Origin: Holacanthus passer | Lineage: Eukaryota > Chordata > Actinopteri > Pomacanthidae | DNA length: 64,000 bases | NCBI GenBank assembly: GCA_025331565.1 | Contig: JAFREQ010000269.1 | Location: 1-64,000 of the forward strand | Direction of reading: 5' to 3' | Shown here: positions 1 through 11,174 of the stretch, in pieces | Layout: each line of letters starts with the position of its first letter | How positions within the stretch are numbered: the first letter of the stretch is position 1 | Notes under the pieces: generated by a model | What the model was told of the DNA's origin: nothing | Database searches by the model: none | The model's input: only the letters and a program-made list of their open reading frames with translations | Translations under genes and position numbers: made by a program

Positions 1-648
1 AATCTCAAATGTCCAGGCTTCCATTCTCTCCATCTTGTCTGCATAGACAGCCTGGGAACTTTCGTCAGCCTTTTGAGCCTCCTCCATCTGCTTTCAAAAG
101 TCTCTCTCCTTCCTGGCCAGCATGTTCTGCAGCTTCTGAGTTTCAGACTTCCTGAACACCTCTTCCTCAGAGAGCTCCACCTTCAATGCTTCTATGTTTT
201 TCTGAAGCTCCTTCTTCCCGCCTTTCATCTTCTCCAGTTGATCCCGAAGGTCCTGAATTTGTGCAGTCTGCAGCTTCAGGTCAAGATCCTGTGAAGCGGT
301 GACATGTTTGCCCTGAGCCTCATTGAGCTGGGTTTCCAGGCTACATATCTGCATCTGCATTTGCTTTTTCTCAAGTCTCTAGTTGTTGTTCTGGTTTTGT
401 TCATTGAGTCAATCGAGCAAATTCATCAGGAACAGTTCTCAGATGTCCAAGACGACTCTCCCATCATGTCTGCTCCGGGTGAGGTGAGCCTCGCTGTCGT
501 TCAGGTCTTGTCGAACTTGCACGTTTAGGGTGCGGAAGAAGTAATTGATATACCTCTGCATGTCCCTGAAGCTGTATTTGCTGTTTTCCATTGTTTCGTT
601 CTGATGAGCCTTTGTGTTTGTTTTCTTCTGTTGGTGTAGGGTTTTCAT
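1..648 (-). pseudogene. coiled-coil protein pseudogene (3' end outside the window)
   Basis: One minus-strand frame runs from an ATG near 648 to the window edge. It reads as a heptad-rich, Glu/Lys/Gln-rich coiled coil (for example LETQLNEAQGKH and LRDQLEKMKGGKKEL). The N-terminal part contains RDMQRYINYFF. The frame is broken by four stops, at 439-441, 409-411, 379-381 and 94-96, yet the sequence between the stops stays coiled-coil-like in the same frame. No introns are apparent, so a processed retrocopy or a LINE-type ORF1 remnant are both possible. I do not recognise the parent protein. The coiled-coil character is seen directly; the pseudogene status is inferred from the stops. Confidence 0.6.
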
Positions 649-1354
649 TTTGTTTACTTTGCAGTGTCACAGTAAAACAAGCGCCTGAATCAAACGTGGG
701 TCAATATAAATCCTTGGCTAACTCCATCTATTTACAAAGTCCCATTCTTTTGATCTGACATGGCTTTATTACATCATGCTTTGTGACATGCTTTGATCTT
801 GTTGTTGCTATGAGATACTCGTTTAATCGTGTTTGAATGTTGATATTCACATCCTATGTATGTTACAAGTCCCGCCCATAGACTGTATAAAACTGCTTGT
901 TCACTTTGATTGACAGCTGACTGTCTGCTCCAAACTCGGAGCTCATTCAGTCACTGAACCTCAAAGAAACATTGTGGCTCCACATGAATTTTATTTGTTG
1001 GGAAAGGGGCCAAAATGGCTCTTTTGTTGTTGAAGGTTGCAGATCCCTGTAATAGGGTCCTCTGGTCTGTTTAGTTACTTGCTTCCTGTCTTTGTGTTTT
1101 TTCCCACTCTTAGGATTATTAATAATTTTCACCTGTATTCCTCCCTTCCTTATGTATTTAGTCTATGTGTTCCCCTCTCTCTTTCCGACTTCACCCTAGT
1201 ATCCTATACCAAGCTTAACAGCCCTCCTAGTGTCATGTTTCCCAGTGTTTGCATTTTTCCTTGTGATTCCCCAGACCTTGCTTGTTTTTGGTCTTTTGAT
1301 TTTTGCCCACTGTCAGCGAGCCTCCAACCTACCTCCCAGCTGGTTAACATTTGG
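649..1354. other. intergenic, T/C-rich from about 1,040
   Basis: No coding sequence is convincing here. A short CATAGACTGTATAA motif near 875 resembles the end of a common fish repeat. From about 1,040 the plus strand is pyrimidine-rich. It resembles the upstream regions of fish LINEs, so it may belong to the LINE that follows. Confidence 0.35.
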
Positions 1355-1420
1355 CCTGCTAGCTTCCAGCCTGCATCCCAGTCAGCTAGTTTCCAGCCTG
1401 CATCCCAGTCAGCTAGCCTC
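1355..1420. repeat. 27-bp minisatellite, about 2.5 units
   Basis: The unit AGCTAGTTTCCAGCCTGCAT plus CCCAGTC is repeated in tandem with one or two mismatches. It lies in the pyrimidine-rich stretch upstream of the LINE coding region. Confidence 0.6.
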
Positions 1421-1768
1421 AAATCTGCTCCTGTCCCTCCCTCTGGTCCCTAATGAGCAGCAAGGCTGACTCCTGTTCCTGGTTCCCGTCGGCAGGCCCA
1501 TGCAACGAATGCCCCTGGCTCCCACTCAGTGATCTGACCAGCACTTGTTCCTCTTCCCCTTTTGTTTTCCTATGTGAAACACTTTGCATTGCCTTTGCAT
1601 TTGAAATGTGTTATTTAAAAATCTGTCTTGCATTGCCTAGCCATCTCTGGTCTTTGCAGCTGATGTGGTTCTCAGACAGTGACCTCCAACATGCACCGGG
1701 TGGGTGCTTGCAGGGGAAAAGGGAAAATCAGTTGAGATGAAGGTCAGAACCTCCAAGTCTGAGGCCAT

Positions 1769-1787
1769 GGGTTAGGGTTAGGGTTAG
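1769..1787 (+). repeat. short interstitial telomere-like repeat
   Basis: Three consecutive GGGTTA units follow the ATG of CCATGGGTTAGG. The tract is too short to show a telomere fusion; it sits just upstream of the LINE endonuclease region. Confidence 0.6.
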
Positions 1788-1820
1788 ACCACCCTATGTA
1801 GCCTTGGTCTGCTATGCCGG

Positions 1821-4315
1821 TTGGACCCAGCAGCCTACCAAGCAGCGGAGCCTCCCATCAACACAGGCCACCCACAGAGACATCAGAGGCGGCGCGAGAG
1901 GAAACAGAAGCGCGGCTGTCACGGGGGACTTACAACTAAGCTAAATGCTAACCCATCCATCCTGCTTGCCAATGTACACTCCCTGGAAACTAAATTGGAC
2001 TACCTGAAGCTGGACTTAACCACCAAATGGGAGACAAGAAACTGCTGCATCCTCATTCTCACCGAGACGTGGCTAAACTCATCGGTCCCTGATGTCGCCT
2101 TTAGCATGGATGGGCTAACAACATTCAGAGCCAACAGGAGCCACGCTCTCACTGGTAAATCCTGAGGGGATGGTGTGTGTATCTACACTAAAAACAACTG
2201 ATGTAACAACATGGTCTCTAGTTATTGCTCTATGGACATTGAGTTTATGACTGTAAGATGCAGAACTTTCTACCTTCCCCGTGAATTTACCTCCGTTATC
2301 ATCGAAGCTGTTTACATCCCACCCAGTGTTAACACCAAGCGAGCCCTAAGTGTTCTCTACTGTGCCATCAGTGACTTGCAATCCACACACCCGGAGGGCG
2401 TTTTCATTGTTGCTGGGGACATTAACCAAGGCAACATATAGACTGCTTTTCCTAATTTCCACCAGCATGTGGATTTTGCTACTAGAGAGAAGAGTAGACT
2501 GGACTTGGTTTACACTAACATCAAGATGGCCTTCAGAGCAGCCCCCCTGCCCCCACCTTGGCTCCTCAGATCACCTCTCTGTTATGCTAATCCCAGCATA
2601 CCAGCCCCTGCTCACCAGAGAAAAACCTACTATGAAGCAGCTGAGAGTGTGGCCTGAGGGAGCTCTGTCTGCACTGCAGGACTGCTTTGAGTGCACCGAC
2701 TGGGACATGTTCAGAGAGGCTGCAACAGACAATCACCACCACAATCACACCAATGTGGAGGAGTATGCTGCATCTGTGTTGTCATGCATCCAGTGGTGCA
2801 TGGAAGAGGTCACAAACACTAAGACCAACCAGAAACCTTGGATGACCAAGGAGGTGCGTGCAAGGCTGAGGGAGCGAAATGCTGCGTTCAAATCTGGTGA
2901 CGCGGTAGTACTCAGATCAGCAATGGCCAATCTGAACCTCAGGGCAGCACACACAGTCAGAAGATCCAAGGCTTCTTCCATGACCCCAGCAACACCAGAC
3001 AACTGTGGAAGGGCATACAGACTGTTACTGACTACAAAACCACACCCTCACCCTGTCAAGATGATATCAGCTTCCTCAATGAGCTAATAATAACACCCCT
3101 GTGAGGAAAGCCACCCCCCCACCCTGATGAGCAGGCACTCAGGCTTGAAACCACCACAATATGGACAACCCTGAGGAAGGTGAATGTGCGGAAAACAGCA
3201 GGCCCCAACAACATTCCAGGACGGTTGGTCAGGGAATGCGCTGACCAGCTGGCCCATATGCTCACTGATATTTTCAACACCTCACTGAACCAGGCCGTTG
3301 TTCCCCAGTGTTTCAAGTCTGCCACAATCATTGCAGTGCACAAGAAACCAACCATCACATGCCTGAATAACTTTTGCCCCGTTGCACTTACACCCATCAT
3401 TATGAAGTGCTTCGAAAGGGTGATAAAGGACTTCATCATCTCCAAACTCCCCCCATCATTCGACCCGTTCCAGTTTGCCTACCAGCCAAACCGCTCCACT
3501 GAGGACACCATCTCCTCTGCTTCCCACCTGAGCCTGGAGCGCCTGGAGGAGAAAAACACCCACGTGCGAATGCTGTTCCTGGATTTCAGCTCAGCATTCA
3601 ACATGATCATCCCTCAGCACCTGGTAGGGTAGGTAAACTGGGAGCCCTGGGCTTCAACACCCCCCTGTGTAACTGGTTACTGGACTTCTTCTCTGACAGA
3701 ACCCAGTCTGTACGGGTGGGCAACAACACCTCCAGTGTCATCTCCCTGAACACCGCCTCCCCCCAAGGCTGCGTCCTGAGCCCCCTGCTGTTCACCCTGA
3801 TGACCCACAACTGTCGTCCCAGATTCTGCACCAATCACATCCTGAAGTATGCGGATGACACGACAGTAGTGGGCCTCATTCAGGATGATGATGAGCGGGC
3901 CTACAGGGAGGAGGTGGGTCATCTGGTGGACTGGTGTAGGAAGAACAACCTTTTCCTGAATGTCGACAAGACAAAGGAGATCATCGTCGACTTCAGGAGA
4001 ACCCTACCCAGCCACACACCACTCCTCATCAACGACACAGCGGTGGAGGTCGTTACTAGCACCAAATTCCTGGGGGTGCATATTACAGACAACCTCAGCT
4101 GGTCACTGCATACCTCTTCCCTGGTGAAGAAAGCACAGTAGCGCCTACACTTCCTGCGCCGGATGAGAAGATCCTCCCTTCCACTTCCCATCCTCTCCAC
4201 CTTCTACAGAGGGACCTTCGAGAGCCTGCTGACCAGAGAGTCTCAGAATCTCCAGAGAGTGGTGAGGACAGCGGAGAAGATCATTGGGACCCCGCTCCCC
4301 CATCCAGGTAGTTGA
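1821..4315 (+). mobile_element. L2-like non-LTR retrotransposon, degenerate ORF2
   Basis: Plus-strand fragments in several frames line up as one LINE ORF2. An APE-type endonuclease spans about 1,960-2,610 with NVHSLETKLDYL, LTETWL, VAGDIN and SDHLSV. A reverse transcriptase spans about 3,180-4,140, with KTAGPNNIPGRLV opening it, FLDFSSAFN as block A and YADDTTVVGL as the catalytic block, followed by NVDKTKEIIVDFRR. The frame is broken by shifts near 2,165, 2,440, 3,090, 3,630 and 4,140. The copy stops abruptly at about 4,315, inside the usual C-terminal region, with no 3' tail. The L2/Maui-like assignment comes from the style of the RT motifs and is tentative; the LINE call itself is firm. 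Confidence 0.9.
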
Positions 4316-5377
4316 AGTAATGTAATGTTTTGATTGAGGCTAACTGAGATTTTCTGATTGTATAGTATAATGCACAATTTAGTAACCCTTGCAAGCTTGT
4401 ACTGACAGCTCTGATGTTACTGTGACAGCCATGTGTAATTTGCGGTTTTGGGAATAGAAAATTTTGCCTTCCCTTAATGTTAATTGTGGTTTTTTTTTTC
4501 TCTCATGATTTTTTACGACAGGTGGTGGTTACCTCAGACCTGGACACATATCATTGGACTACCAAAGGTCAGTTATACTTCTAGAAAAGTGCTACAGTGC
4601 TATTGACAAGACTGTAATATGGTTGTATGTACAGGACTTTGTTCTGAAGTGAACAAAATAACTAAAAAATACATTTCAACAGTTACAGTGGAGATGAAGT
4701 GCAGGTAGTTAACAGGTCTATTAAACTTGAGCTTTTGTTATTGTACTAATAGTTTTAAAATAACTGAAAACTGAACCTATACAAGAGAAAATGTAATGTC
4801 AAGCTTTGAACATTCTTTTGGAGGGTCATTTTTTTTTTTTTGCTAATATCCTGGCACCCCTCAATGCATCCCTCCATATGTTCACATTTTACCAGCAATA
4901 AATAATTGAAGAGTTCAGCCAAAGCTATATGAGACGTTTTCAATGTGATTAAAACATATCAAATGAATATCTTCTTCATTCTTTCGTACAAAATAGATTT
5001 GGTAATAAAAAGTGGGACTTTTGAAGGTTGCCACTTGATTTTATTCATTATTCACTTAATTCAGTTTTACACATAACAGGGACTGTAACCTTTTATTTAC
5101 ATATGTATTATTAAAATTACTCTAGGAAAAATAAGCTTATCTCTTTGCAACCAATATTGACAAAAGAAACAATTGCAGCAACCAATAATTTCAATGTACA
5201 AATGTGCATGTGTGTATAGCTTTAAGAACAACTTGAAATATCACTTCATCCCTTAAAAAATATTTAAAAAGGGCTGGCTACATTTAATGAGTTGGACTTT
5301 TGTTTTGGAATGATTGGCTCAACATTTTCCCAAAATTATTTAGATACACCCAATAAAGCCCATCTCTTTTTTTCCAG
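4316..5377. other. intergenic, AT-rich
   Basis: No firm feature was found between the LINE end and the next coding block. A possible short upstream exon (CAG acceptor near 4,522, stretch to about 4,567) cannot be tied to anything. The 3' limit, TTTTTTTCCAG at 5,367-5,377, looks like a splice acceptor. Confidence 0.3.
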
Positions 5378-6698
5378 TTTTGCGCTTCATGTGGAGATGC
5401 AAGGACTGTGGGAAGGCGTTACCAAGAAGATCTGAACTGCTTCAGCACTACAAACTGAATCACAGGCATTACGGTCGAGGCCATTCATATCCATGCACTT
5501 ATTTAGATTGTACGTGTAGATTCAAGACTTGGAATGCCCTACTGAGCCATTTATTAAGAAATCACCCTGCCCAGCGAAGTGTCACCAAAGCTGTATCCAT
5601 GTTCAACTGCCACATTTGTGGTCATAATGAACTCTCCACTGAAAGGGAATATTTTCAACACATCTTTCAGAATCTTAAAAATAAGGAAACTGTGACGTGT
5701 GGTCCAAAACTGTAAAGATAAAACTAACATCTATGAGACCTACAAAAGTCACAAATACAGAAAACACTCTGGTACAGAGAATATCTTTAAGCCTGGTATA
5801 AATCCTGTTGAAGAGTCTTGTGCTGGTGTTGCTAGTGATATTTCAGATGGAAAAAGTACAGAGGGCGATAAATTCAGCTTGTGACAACGAGTCTAATGAT
5901 AACTTGGAGAAGGATATTGAGCTTAAAATTGCTTCAGTTATCCTTAAGTTAGAATGCATATTCCTTGTGTCTAATGCAGGTGTAGATGATCTTCTGCAGG
6001 AGTTAAACTGTTTGATTGGTTCTCTTTCTCTACCGATTACTCAAAAGAGTATTAGCCAGGTATTGCAAGACAATGGATGTCAGTTTGAACATTCAGTTGT
6101 TAAAAAGCTAGCGAGTACACTCTGTGATACAAACCCTGTTAATAAAGCAGTCAATTTCCAGTGCTTGGAGGCGAAAAGCTTACTATAGAAGCCACTTTAA
6201 TGCAGTGGAACCAGTGGAATATATACTTGAAGTCATTCCAATACATTTCAATTTTAAAGTCTTTGCAACAAATTCTTGACTGTCAGATAGTCTTGGATCA
6301 GGCAGGTCATTTAAATACTGTAGATCCACAGCTACTGAGAACTAGCGTACACATATACAAATTTTTCTTTGATGGTGCCCTCTTCAAAGCAAACAGACTG
6401 TTATCTAAGCAGGAAAGCATTTCATTGATATTATACATTGATGAATTTGAAATATATAATCCCCTTGGTACATCTAAGAGAAATTTGTGATTTGTATTGG
6501 ATTCTGGGTAATTTGCTACCTGGCTGTAACTATTTGGCTGTTTTAATCAAAAGTAGTGATCTGAAAAGCTATGGGTATGAGAAACTGTTAGAACCTGTAA
6601 TTCATGATCTTATTATTTTGGAACAGAGTGGAATATTTGTGTCAAAGTTGGGCAGAACAGTAAAAGGCACAGTTCAGTATGTGCTTGCTGACAACCTT
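5378..6698 (+). pseudogene. CACTA-type (Transposase_21-like) transposase with C2H2 fingers, N-terminal half
   Basis: The first ATG after the acceptor-like site is at 5,389. The N-terminus carries C2H2-type fingers: CKDCGKALPRRSELLQHYK, then CTYLDCTCRFKTWNALLSHL, then CHICGHNELSTEREYFQH. Downstream is the core of a protein family I recall as very multicopy in fish: YIDEFEIYNPLGTS, LYWILGNLLPG, YLAVLIKSSDLKSYGYEKLL and VKGTVQYVLADNL. The order and spacing of these blocks resemble plant CACTA transposases (Pfam Transposase_21), with aspartates in the IDEFE and LADN boxes as candidate catalytic residues. Frameshifts occur near 5,705, 5,880, 6,165 and 6,480, so it is inactive. The reading frame is cut at 6,698 by an inserted element and resumes at 10,508. 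CACTA assignment is an inference from motif layout; family membership is a strong recollection. Confidence 0.75.
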
Positions 6699-6719
6699 CT
6701 CTGAAAAAAAAGTCTGTTC

Positions 6720-7898
6720 AATTTACATGAAAATAATATGTACATCGGTTGCACATAATAAAGTTATGTTTACCAAACAATACTTTTTTATGTTCAGTAT
6801 ACTCATATAATTCTTATTTGTTCAAGTAACATACATTTTTTATGTAGATTTAAGGTGTCTCATTTATGCTGTGTATATAAAATTAAGGCATGTTAAACCA
6901 ACATGACTTTTTGATGTAGAGTAATGAATTACAATTTGTTAAAGCAATGTGAGGTTTTTATAGAAAGTATTTCCAATATTTTGTTTCATCAACTTAATTT
7001 GTCTCGGTAGGTCAAGTTAAGTTTTTGCACACTTCATATATCCATCTTAAATAATATCAAGCTATTTCTGTAAATAAATGTGTTATTCATATACATTTGT
7101 GGAGCCTCATCAAAGCAAAGAGAAGAACATTTCTTTTTACCACAACAATAACTGTATTTTGTCAAAGAATAAAACAACTTTGGCATTCATGTACAAATGC
7201 ATTTTTGGCTGTGTATAACCAGAAAATACAGTCACAGCCAAAACTCAATTGTCAGTGGTATGTACATATATAGACATGTATACAAACATGCACGCATTCC
7301 ACAAATAAACATATAAGAGGCAAAAACATCTGTAGACATCCTTAGAACAGTTTCCTCAAGACAACAAAACATCAATAAAACACGTTCTGCAACGGTATGT
7401 TTGTGTGTGAGTAGGTATACATTAACCCATCACACTTGTTTAAACAAAGTAGCATTCGTTAGAAAAAAGTAACCTTTTGTTCATCAAGAGGGCATACTAA
7501 ATTTCTAACTGCTATAAGCTGATGCATCGCCTTAAAGCAGCTTCCTAATAAAAACAAAACACCAACAATGAAAATGACAACAAAACATCAGCAAAGAATG
7601 GCTACCAATGTGTACATGTATTTACCGATATACATGAAGACATGTTAGTTATTGGAGCAGAGTGAAAAAAAAAGATCAATAACAAATGTTCCGCAAAGGT
7701 ATGAATGTGCATTTGAATTTATGTGTTTGAATATATAAAGACGTGTCACGAACAAAGTACTGTCTTCTTACAAGGCTTCCCAATTAAAAGTAAACAATTA
7801 CCAATGAATATCAGAACAAAGACAAAAGGCACTCTTCAGAACAAAGTGCCCTTTACCTTCACAAGGACAATGCTTGTTATCACTGTTATCAAGAGTGA
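6720..7898. other. non-coding part of the inserted element
   Basis: AT-rich sequence with no coding signal. Around 7,340-7,800 it has weakly similar phrases (GACAACAAAACATCA, GCAGCTTCCTAATAAAA, AAGGCTTCCCAATTAAAA) that may be a degenerate tandem of about 200 bp. It would be the 3' flank of the minus-strand gene that ends at 7,899. Confidence 0.3.
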
Positions 7899-8153
7899 TC
7901 ACAATTTGTTGTCAAAGAGAGCGTAGCACAAACACAATGGTTTAGGTTTAGTAGGGTAGTTGAGGTTCAAGGCATACATTAAGCCAAACAACATTGCAGC
8001 ACCAAATACAACGTTGTCCAGGTCACGCAGTACCACCTGGCCTTCCAGGACAATCCCAATGTCCTCTGGTTTACTGGTGGTATCTCCTGGTTCGACAACA
8101 TATATTCCTAGTGTCGTGTCCTCAATGGATCCTTGGAAGGCCTCATCATCAGC
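7899..8153 (-). CDS. terminal exon of minus-strand cargo gene (fish SAMD3-like C-terminal family)
   Basis: After a CTCTGCAG acceptor, an 84-codon open exon encodes ADDEAFQGSIEDTTLGIYVV, then KPEDIGIVLEGQVVL, DLDNVV and AMLFGLMYALNLNYP, and ends at the TGA at 7,899-7,901. The PEDIGIVLEG and LLFGLIYALNLSYP signatures are those I recall from the C-terminus of a multicopy fish protein family often labelled uncharacterized or SAMD3-like. The last 12 residues (after NYPTKPKP) diverge from what I remember of the family, which suggests a lesion or an alternative end. It lies wholly inside the 6,699-10,505 element, convergent to the interrupted transposase. The biochemical role of the family is unknown to me. 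Confidence 0.6.
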   Translation of the reverse strand, partial: ADDEAFQGSIEDTTLGIYVVEPGDTTSKPEDIGIVLEGQVVLRDLDNVVFGAAMLFGLMYALNLNYPTKPKPLCLCYALFDNKL

Positions 8154-8206
8154 CTGCAGAGTGTTCAGTCAAAAAAAGGAACCAAATTAGATCAAATAAA
8201 ACACAT

Positions 8207-8617
8207 TAAAGGTGCAGTGTGTAAAAGCTGACCACTAGATATCGCTAAAAATCCAGATTTTAGAATGAGTCCATCTGTTACTAAAACATCACATCACTGA
8301 GTAACGGAAGCCTGTGAAGACCAAAAAGGATCGTGAACATGGCATCATTTACAATAGTGACAAGGTGAGGGTTTATTCATTCATTTTTGTAACCATTATT
8401 TTTATAGATTATAGGTCAGTTGTAAGCTGACAATTATAGGTTTTGTAAGTGGCCAGGCTCGTATTAAAAAAAACACGTTTTGCTCTTTTTGTCCGCAAAT
8501 GCTGCCCGTAGACAACATGGCGGTTCAATATGTCAGCCTCCATAAATGGTATATATATCCCATATCTACCGTTTCTGTTGGCCGAAAAGCTGCCAACTTT
8601 TACACGCTGCAGCTTTA
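8207..8617. mobile_element. MITE with about 20-bp inverted ends, nested inside the cargo element
   Basis: Left end TAAAGGTGCAGTGTGTAAAA; right end, read inwards, TAAAGCTGCAGCGTGTAAAA. The flanking CAT on both sides (8,204-8,206 and 8,618-8,620) may be a 3-bp target duplication. The GGTGCAGTGTGTA end is typical of an abundant fish non-autonomous DNA transposon. The copy lies between the last two predicted exons of the minus-strand gene. Confidence 0.65.
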
Positions 8618-9353
8618 CATGTATGACTAGAAATTTTATTCTGTAGTAGCCCAATGATACTTTCACTTAATTATGCGATTTTAGTGAGAAAACTTGTGAT
8701 TCGCTTTTTAAAAATTTTTTATTACTGCCTGATGGTGGTAATACAAACCCAACACTTTATGTGTCTGTTTTAATTGAAAATCCCTCTACCATGGACATTT
8801 TGAATATGTACATGGATAGTGGGTGGTGTGTCCAAAATGTAGAGTTTGTAATGGTTAAGTAGTTCTAACCTACTTGAAACGACAACTGAACACCCCTTAC
8901 ACTGCCACATTCACTGTCACACAAAACACATCAAAAAGAGCTTTCCTCAAAGAACAGATCAACACTGCATCGTAGTTATTTTTTTATGTCAATTACATGC
9001 ATAAACTCACTTGTGAGTTTATTACGTGCACCATACGTGAGTAGAATTTCTTATTTTAAGCACACCCATTTAGAACAGCCAGGTTGCTTTAGACACACCT
9101 CTTTCAAACTGTTTCTACGAACACTGAACACTAACGGCTTCATGATGACATGATTGATTGCAGAATTGTTGCATTAAACTGTATTAGCTTAGTTAGCAAA
9201 TGTATCCAGTAAATTAAAAGATATGTACATTATTGCAATTTTAGCACACTGCATGCAAAATATTTAGATGATTTTTTTCATAAATAAATGCAACATTTCA
9301 CACCAAGTAAAACCCATCGAGTAAATCAACAAAATAATTTGGATAATACTCAC

Positions 9354-9402
9354 CATTTTCTACAGAGCCTTCGGAACCATGCTTCAGGCAATTGTTTGAG
9401 TG
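9354..9402 (-). CDS. possible internal exon of the minus-strand cargo gene
   Basis: Minus-strand exon ending at a strong donor (AAATG|GTGAGT at 9,354). With an acceptor at TTTAAAG|CACTC the frame continues from the previous exon as ALKQLPEAWFRRLCRKW. The join to the terminal exon at 8,153 is out of frame, so a middle exon is missing, or lost, or the gene is broken. An alternative CACAG acceptor 16 bp upstream gives an immediate stop. Confidence 0.35.
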
Positions 9403-9870
9403 CTTTAAATAATAACTGCTGTGACACAATCAGAAAACAACATTTTGTTCATCACATTAACGGCTTTATTTGCGTAACTGGCGCTCTCTCACTTTATTTA
9501 TTATGTAGCTCGACCCTTGTCTCTCTCTCTCTCATTGAGCTGCAGAGACGGCCATTACAGCTTTGTTTTTATGAGTGTTTTAGAAAGAAAACCGACAGAT
9601 TCTGCACAGTATGTTCCTGAATCAAGGCTCAAATACTGCAGAAGGTGCAATCTACTTCCTTCATGCTCATGCTTTCCATGCTAACAGTCAGGTCGTCTAC
9701 ACTGTCAGTTAACTGCGTATGCATGTGCACCGCACTTACACTGTAACTTTTATCACTGCCTTGACCAAAAGTTGAAATGGGATTTTTATTCTAAAACCCC
9801 GATAGAAAAGGAGGTCGGACTCCTAGGTTATATTTAGATAATGAATGTAAGATTGAGGAATGATCCTTAC

Positions 9871-9943
9871 CGAAATTGTCACTGCCATATGCCTCAGCAA
9901 CCCCTGAATGCATTTTTGCCAAAAACTCTCTGGAGAGCGGCAA
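9871..9943 (-). CDS. possible coding exon of the minus-strand cargo gene
   Basis: A 73-nt minus-strand exon is bounded by TTTACTTTAG|TTG and TTTCG|GTAAGG. It is open as LPLSREFLAK followed by MHSGVAEAYGSDNF; the ATG inside it could be the start codon. Both splice sites match consensus well. No homology is recognised in this exon alone. Confidence 0.45.
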
Positions 9944-10222
9944 CTAAAGTAAACCACATGAATTCTAAATTTTCCCAACATACAAACACATGCGCTGCAT
10001 TCATTTAAATAAATATGACCACATATAAAATCATATTCGAGGACAGTCACATAGCTAATGCTAGCGAGTGTAACATTAGCTAACCTTAGCATTGACATTA
10101 ACTTAGATATTTGTGTGGCTCGACGCTAACGGAGTATAAAACCTTGGTTCAGTGAAAACAATGCATAAAAGTCACTACTTCTAATTCGGACCGACATTTC
10201 ATAGGATTTAATTTATCCTTAC

Positions 10223-10300
10223 CTTGTAGAAAGTTGTTCAAAGCCGTAGATGGCGGACCGCGCGTTCACTGCTTGAATTCTCCCTCCTAAAGCACAGCCC
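10223..10300 (-). promoter_or_regulatory. probable 5' non-coding exon and promoter of the cargo gene
   Basis: Minus-strand sequence ends in CTACAAG|GTAAGG at 10,223, a good donor. Just upstream on the minus strand is a short CpG-richer stretch (AACGCGCGGTCCGCCATCT), unusual in this AT-rich region. The exon start is not defined; the right-hand limit is approximate. The donor is about 280 bp from the right end of the element. Confidence 0.4.
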
Positions 10301-10507
10301 CCAAGAGGCGGGGTTTCCAGACCAAAATTAAATATTTCTTTTATCCTTAAAATGAGGGAGACTTGTTGACTTCACATCTTGTGGGATTAAAAGAACTCAA
10401 CATGACTTAAATATGTTTAGAAGAAGAACATAAATAAATTGTGTTGTAAATGTGAAATACAAATTTAAAAATTGAACAACCCCCATTTTCCCTTTTTTTT
10501 CAGTGTT

Positions 10508-11174
10508 GGTGCACACAGTATTGCTGGATTTGTTGAAAATTTCTCAGGATCATACGTGTGTAGATTTTGCACTGCAGAGAGATCAGATTTCCAGACTAAA
10601 GAAATTAGAAGTGGGGATTTTACTTTGAGAACCAGACATTCATGCAGATCATTTAAGAATCCTTGTGGAAAACAAATTGCCCAACTAATATGGTGTGAAG
10701 TCGAACTGCATTTTGTGAAAGCACCTCTCATATTTTGACGTTACCACTGGGTTTTCTCCAGATATATTACACAATCTATTTGACGGAATTGTTCCTTTTG
10801 AACTTGCACTTTGCCTCAGCGTATTCATCAAAAAAGAGTATTTTACATTGTTTACATTGAATGAAGCAATATCATCTTTTAACTTTAAGTGGGCCGACAA
10901 AACTGATCAACCTCATCCCGTGGCTCTTAATTTTGGAATCAAAAAAACTGTTGGAGGAAATGCACATGAGAACTGGAATCTCGTGGACCTCATTGTCAGT
11001 CCAGTTCATACTGAGGACTCCATTGCATGTCTTGATTTTAAGATCTCAAAACATTGCCAGGCAAGGAAGTGGAAGTTATTGAGCCACAAGAACTACATGA
11101 TGCATACCCCACTGGCAGACTACAAAATTGGAGGGATGTGGCTTGTCACATTGAAAAGATATATTCATGTTTAA
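10508..11174 (+). pseudogene. CACTA-type transposase, C-terminal half
   Basis: This continues the frame interrupted at 6,698. It reads GAHSIAGFVENFSGSYVCRF, then after a lesion TTGFSPDILHNLFDGIVPFE, KEYFTLFTLNEAISSFNFKW, KKTVGGNAHENWNL, VSPVHTEDSIACLD, and a C-terminus YKIGGMWLVTLKRYIHV with TAA ending at 11,174. Two internal stretches present in the family as I recall it are missing: a short one after HENWNL, and about 200 residues before the LADYKIGG block. There are also stops and frameshifts near 10,730. The CRFC and GFSPDILHDLFEG-type boxes correspond to conserved blocks of the family. Confidence 0.75.

Larger units (their letters stand above)
6699..10505. mobile_element. CACTA-like element inserted into the transposase gene
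   Basis: The left end is CTCTGAAAAAAAAG and the right end, read inwards, is CACTGAAAAAAAAG; both ends share GTTCAATTT a little further in. The target duplication is TT (6,697-6,698 and 10,506-10,507). Removing the insert joins GACAACC-TT to GGTGCACAC and restores the frame LADNL-GAHSI of the host transposase. CACTG ends with a 2-bp duplication fit fish EnSpm/CACTA elements. The 3,807-bp insert has no transposase of its own that I can see, but carries a minus-strand multi-exon gene and a MITE. An AATAAA-like signal lies near 6,756. Confidence 0.75.

Noticed and set aside
1769..1787. Telomere-derived fusion site
   Set aside because: Only three GGGTTA units; such short runs occur by chance and are also seen in degenerate form near 15,685-15,745.
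6703..10507. A 3.8 kb intron of the transposase ending at TTTTTTTTCAG|TG
   Set aside because: No GT donor exists at the matching position (GACAACCTT|CTCTG), and the CAG belongs to the inverted terminal repeat of the inserted element; a TT target duplication explains both junctions.
10472..10900. Minus-strand ORFs at 10,465-10,731 and 10,685-10,900
   Set aside because: Antisense shadows of the transposase C-terminal half.
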